A model generated the notes under the pieces. That model saw only the letters and a list, made by a program, of their open reading frames with translations. It did not search any database and had not been told where the DNA came from. From the NCBI GenBank assembly GCA_017409645.1, contig JAFQSI010000168.1, positions 1 through 7,536 on the forward strand: a stretch of DNA of 7,536 bases, read 5' to 3'. Source of the DNA: Oscillospiraceae bacterium. GTDB taxonomy: Bacteria > Bacillota > Clostridia > Oscillospirales > Oscillospiraceae. The translations under genes were made by a program, and so were the position numbers. Positions 6,586 to 7,536 of this stretch are shown here, in pieces. Numbering within the stretch: the stretch's first letter is position 1; each line of letters opens with the position of its first letter.

Positions 6586-7476
6586 ATGAAACGACCGCTG
6601 TTTACCGGACTGTGTACCGCACTGGTGACGCCATTTCTGGAGGGGAAGGTCAATGGTCCGCTGCTTGAGGTGCTGATCCGCCGGCAGATCGACGCCGGGG
6701 CGGAGGCCATCGTCCTGGCGGGGACAACAGGGGAGTCGCCGACTCTGACGCAGGAGGAAAAGCTGGAGCTGTTCCGGGTGGGGGTCCGCTCCGCCGGAGG
6801 TCGGTGCAGGATCATCGCCGGGACCGGGAGCAACTGTACCGCAAATGCCGTGGAGCTGAGCGTCCGGGCCCAGGAGCTGGGTGTGGACGGACTGCTGGTG
6901 GTGACGCCCTACTACAACAAATGCACCCAGCCGGGACTTCTGAAGCACTACGAAGCCATCGCGGGCGCGGTCAATCTTCCCGTCATTGCCTACAATGTGC
7001 CATCCCGGACCGGGGTGGATATCTCCGTGGATACCTGCAGGGCCCTTGCGCAGATCCCCAATCTCGCGGGGATCAAGGAAGCCTGCGGCGATATCTCCAA
7101 GGCGGGCCGGATCCTGGCGGAATGTGATCTGCCGGTCTATTCGGGCAACGATGACCAGACACTGGCCCTGATGGCCCTGGGCGGGGCGGGAGTCATCAGC
7201 GTGGCATCGAATGTGGTCCCGGGGCCCATGAACGCCATGGTCAAGGCGGCCCAGGCAGGGGACTACGGTCTGGCGGCGGCATTGCACCGGCGGCTGCTGC
7301 CTCTGATGGAGCTGCTGTTCTGCCAGGTCAACCCCATCCCCGTCAAGGCGGCCATGCATATGATCGGCCTGGACTGCGGCAGCTGCCGGATGCCGCTGGA
7401 CAGTCTGACCGGGGAGAATGAGGGGAAGCTGCGCGCCTGTCTTGACGGCCTGGGCATTTTGGCATATAATAAATAG
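6586..7476 (+). CDS. dapA: 4-hydroxy-tetrahydrodipicolinate synthase
   Basis: This cytosolic class I aldolase condenses pyruvate with L-aspartate 4-semialdehyde, the first step committed to diaminopimelate and lysine, and so to peptidoglycan. It has 296 residues as a single TIM barrel with a C-terminal helical part. GTTGE at 46-50 holds T47-T48, TPYYNK holds Y110, YNVPSRTG holds Y136 and R141, and K164 in GIKEACG is the Schiff-base lysine. These match E. coli T44-T45, Y107, Y133, R138 and K161 at a constant offset of three. The GND sequence at 187-189 is also typical. Relatives such as N-acetylneuraminate lyase share the fold, but the paired threonines and YNVPSRTG favour DapA. It is separated from recN by a hairpin and is probably a distinct transcription unit, although no clear promoter is visible in the 68-nt gap. 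Confidence 0.95.
   Translation: MKRPLFTGLCTALVTPFLEGKVNGPLLEVLIRRQIDAGAEAIVLAGTTGESPTLTQEEKLELFRVGVRSAGGRCRIIAGTGSNCTANAVELSVRAQELGVDGLLVVTPYYNKCTQPGLLKHYEAIAGAVNLPVIAYNVPSRTGVDISVDTCRALAQIPNLAGIKEACGDISKAGRILAECDLPVYSGNDDQTLALMALGGAGVISVASNVVPGPMNAMVKAAQAGDYGLAAALHRRLLPLMELLFCQVNPIPVKAAMHMIGLDCGSCRMPLDSLTGENEGKLRACLDGLGILAYNK
7442..7470 (+). promoter_or_regulatory. Near-consensus housekeeping-sigma promoter inside the 3' end of dapA
   Basis: A -35 element TTGACG (7442-7447, five of six consensus bases) and a perfect -10 element TATAAT (7465-7470) are separated by the optimal 17 nt. The -10 overlaps codons 294-295 of dapA. Transcription would start at about 7476-7480 and run out of the window, so the driven gene or RNA cannot be seen. 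Because coding constraint could produce this by chance, it is a prediction only. Confidence 0.5.
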
Positions 7477-7517
7477 CACTTATCGTCATTACTCAGCATG
7501 AGAGAAAGCGACTCTTG

Positions 7518-7536
7518 GCCCCCTCTCGGAGGGGGC
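7518..7536 (+). other. Perfect 8-bp hairpin at the window edge (terminator, leader stem or repeat end)
   Basis: Bases 7518-7525 pair perfectly with 7529-7536 around a 3-nt loop (TCG). The window stops at the last paired base, so a following T run cannot be checked. It could be the dapA terminator, a stem in the leader of the RNA driven by the promoter at 7442-7470, or the start of a dispersed palindromic repeat, a type of element common in GC-rich Clostridia. Confidence 0.4.

Noticed and set aside
1..7536. Phage, CRISPR, toxin-antitoxin or transposon content
   Set aside because: No repeat arrays, transposase or integrase motifs, or paired small ORFs were seen; the protein genes from dxs onward are conserved chromosomal housekeeping genes.

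Overview
The window reads as chromosomal DNA from a GC-rich anaerobic Firmicute of the class Clostridia, probably close to the Oscillospiraceae. This rests on gene order, strong Shine-Dalgarno sequences, frequent GTG/TTG starts and protein family features; no marker gene is present to fix the genus. All seven genes lie on the + strand and are tightly packed.

Positions 1 to about 208 hold no protein gene but a highly structured RNA. I identify it as the 3' portion of an OLE RNA (Ornate, Large, Extremophilic), a roughly 600-nt non-coding RNA whose 5' two thirds would lie upstream of the window. It is followed at 241-849 by a small four-helix membrane protein with lysine-rich ends, which fits OapA, the protein partner that anchors OLE RNA to the membrane. 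The identification rests on three things together: dense RNA folding, the membrane protein directly downstream, and the position just before dxs, where OLE-oapA sits in other Firmicutes.

Positions 866-6517 are the classic Firmicutes string dxs - tlyA - nadK - argR - recN: isoprenoid precursor synthesis, rRNA 2'-O-methylation, NADP synthesis, arginine-responsive repression and double-strand break repair. Gaps are 16 nt or less and dxs and tlyA overlap by ATGA, so this is probably one operon, possibly co-transcribed with OLE-oapA. Every catalytic residue I looked for is present.

A GC-rich hairpin at 6527-6554 separates recN from dapA (6586-7476), the lysine/diaminopimelate pathway enzyme. The last codons of dapA contain a near-consensus housekeeping promoter (TTGACG, 17 nt, TATAAT) firing out of the window, and the window ends exactly at the 3' base of a perfect 8-bp hairpin.

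The most interesting part is the OLE RNA/OapA pair. It is a known but rare and mechanistically unresolved ribonucleoprotein, not a wholly new system. The rest is conserved housekeeping.
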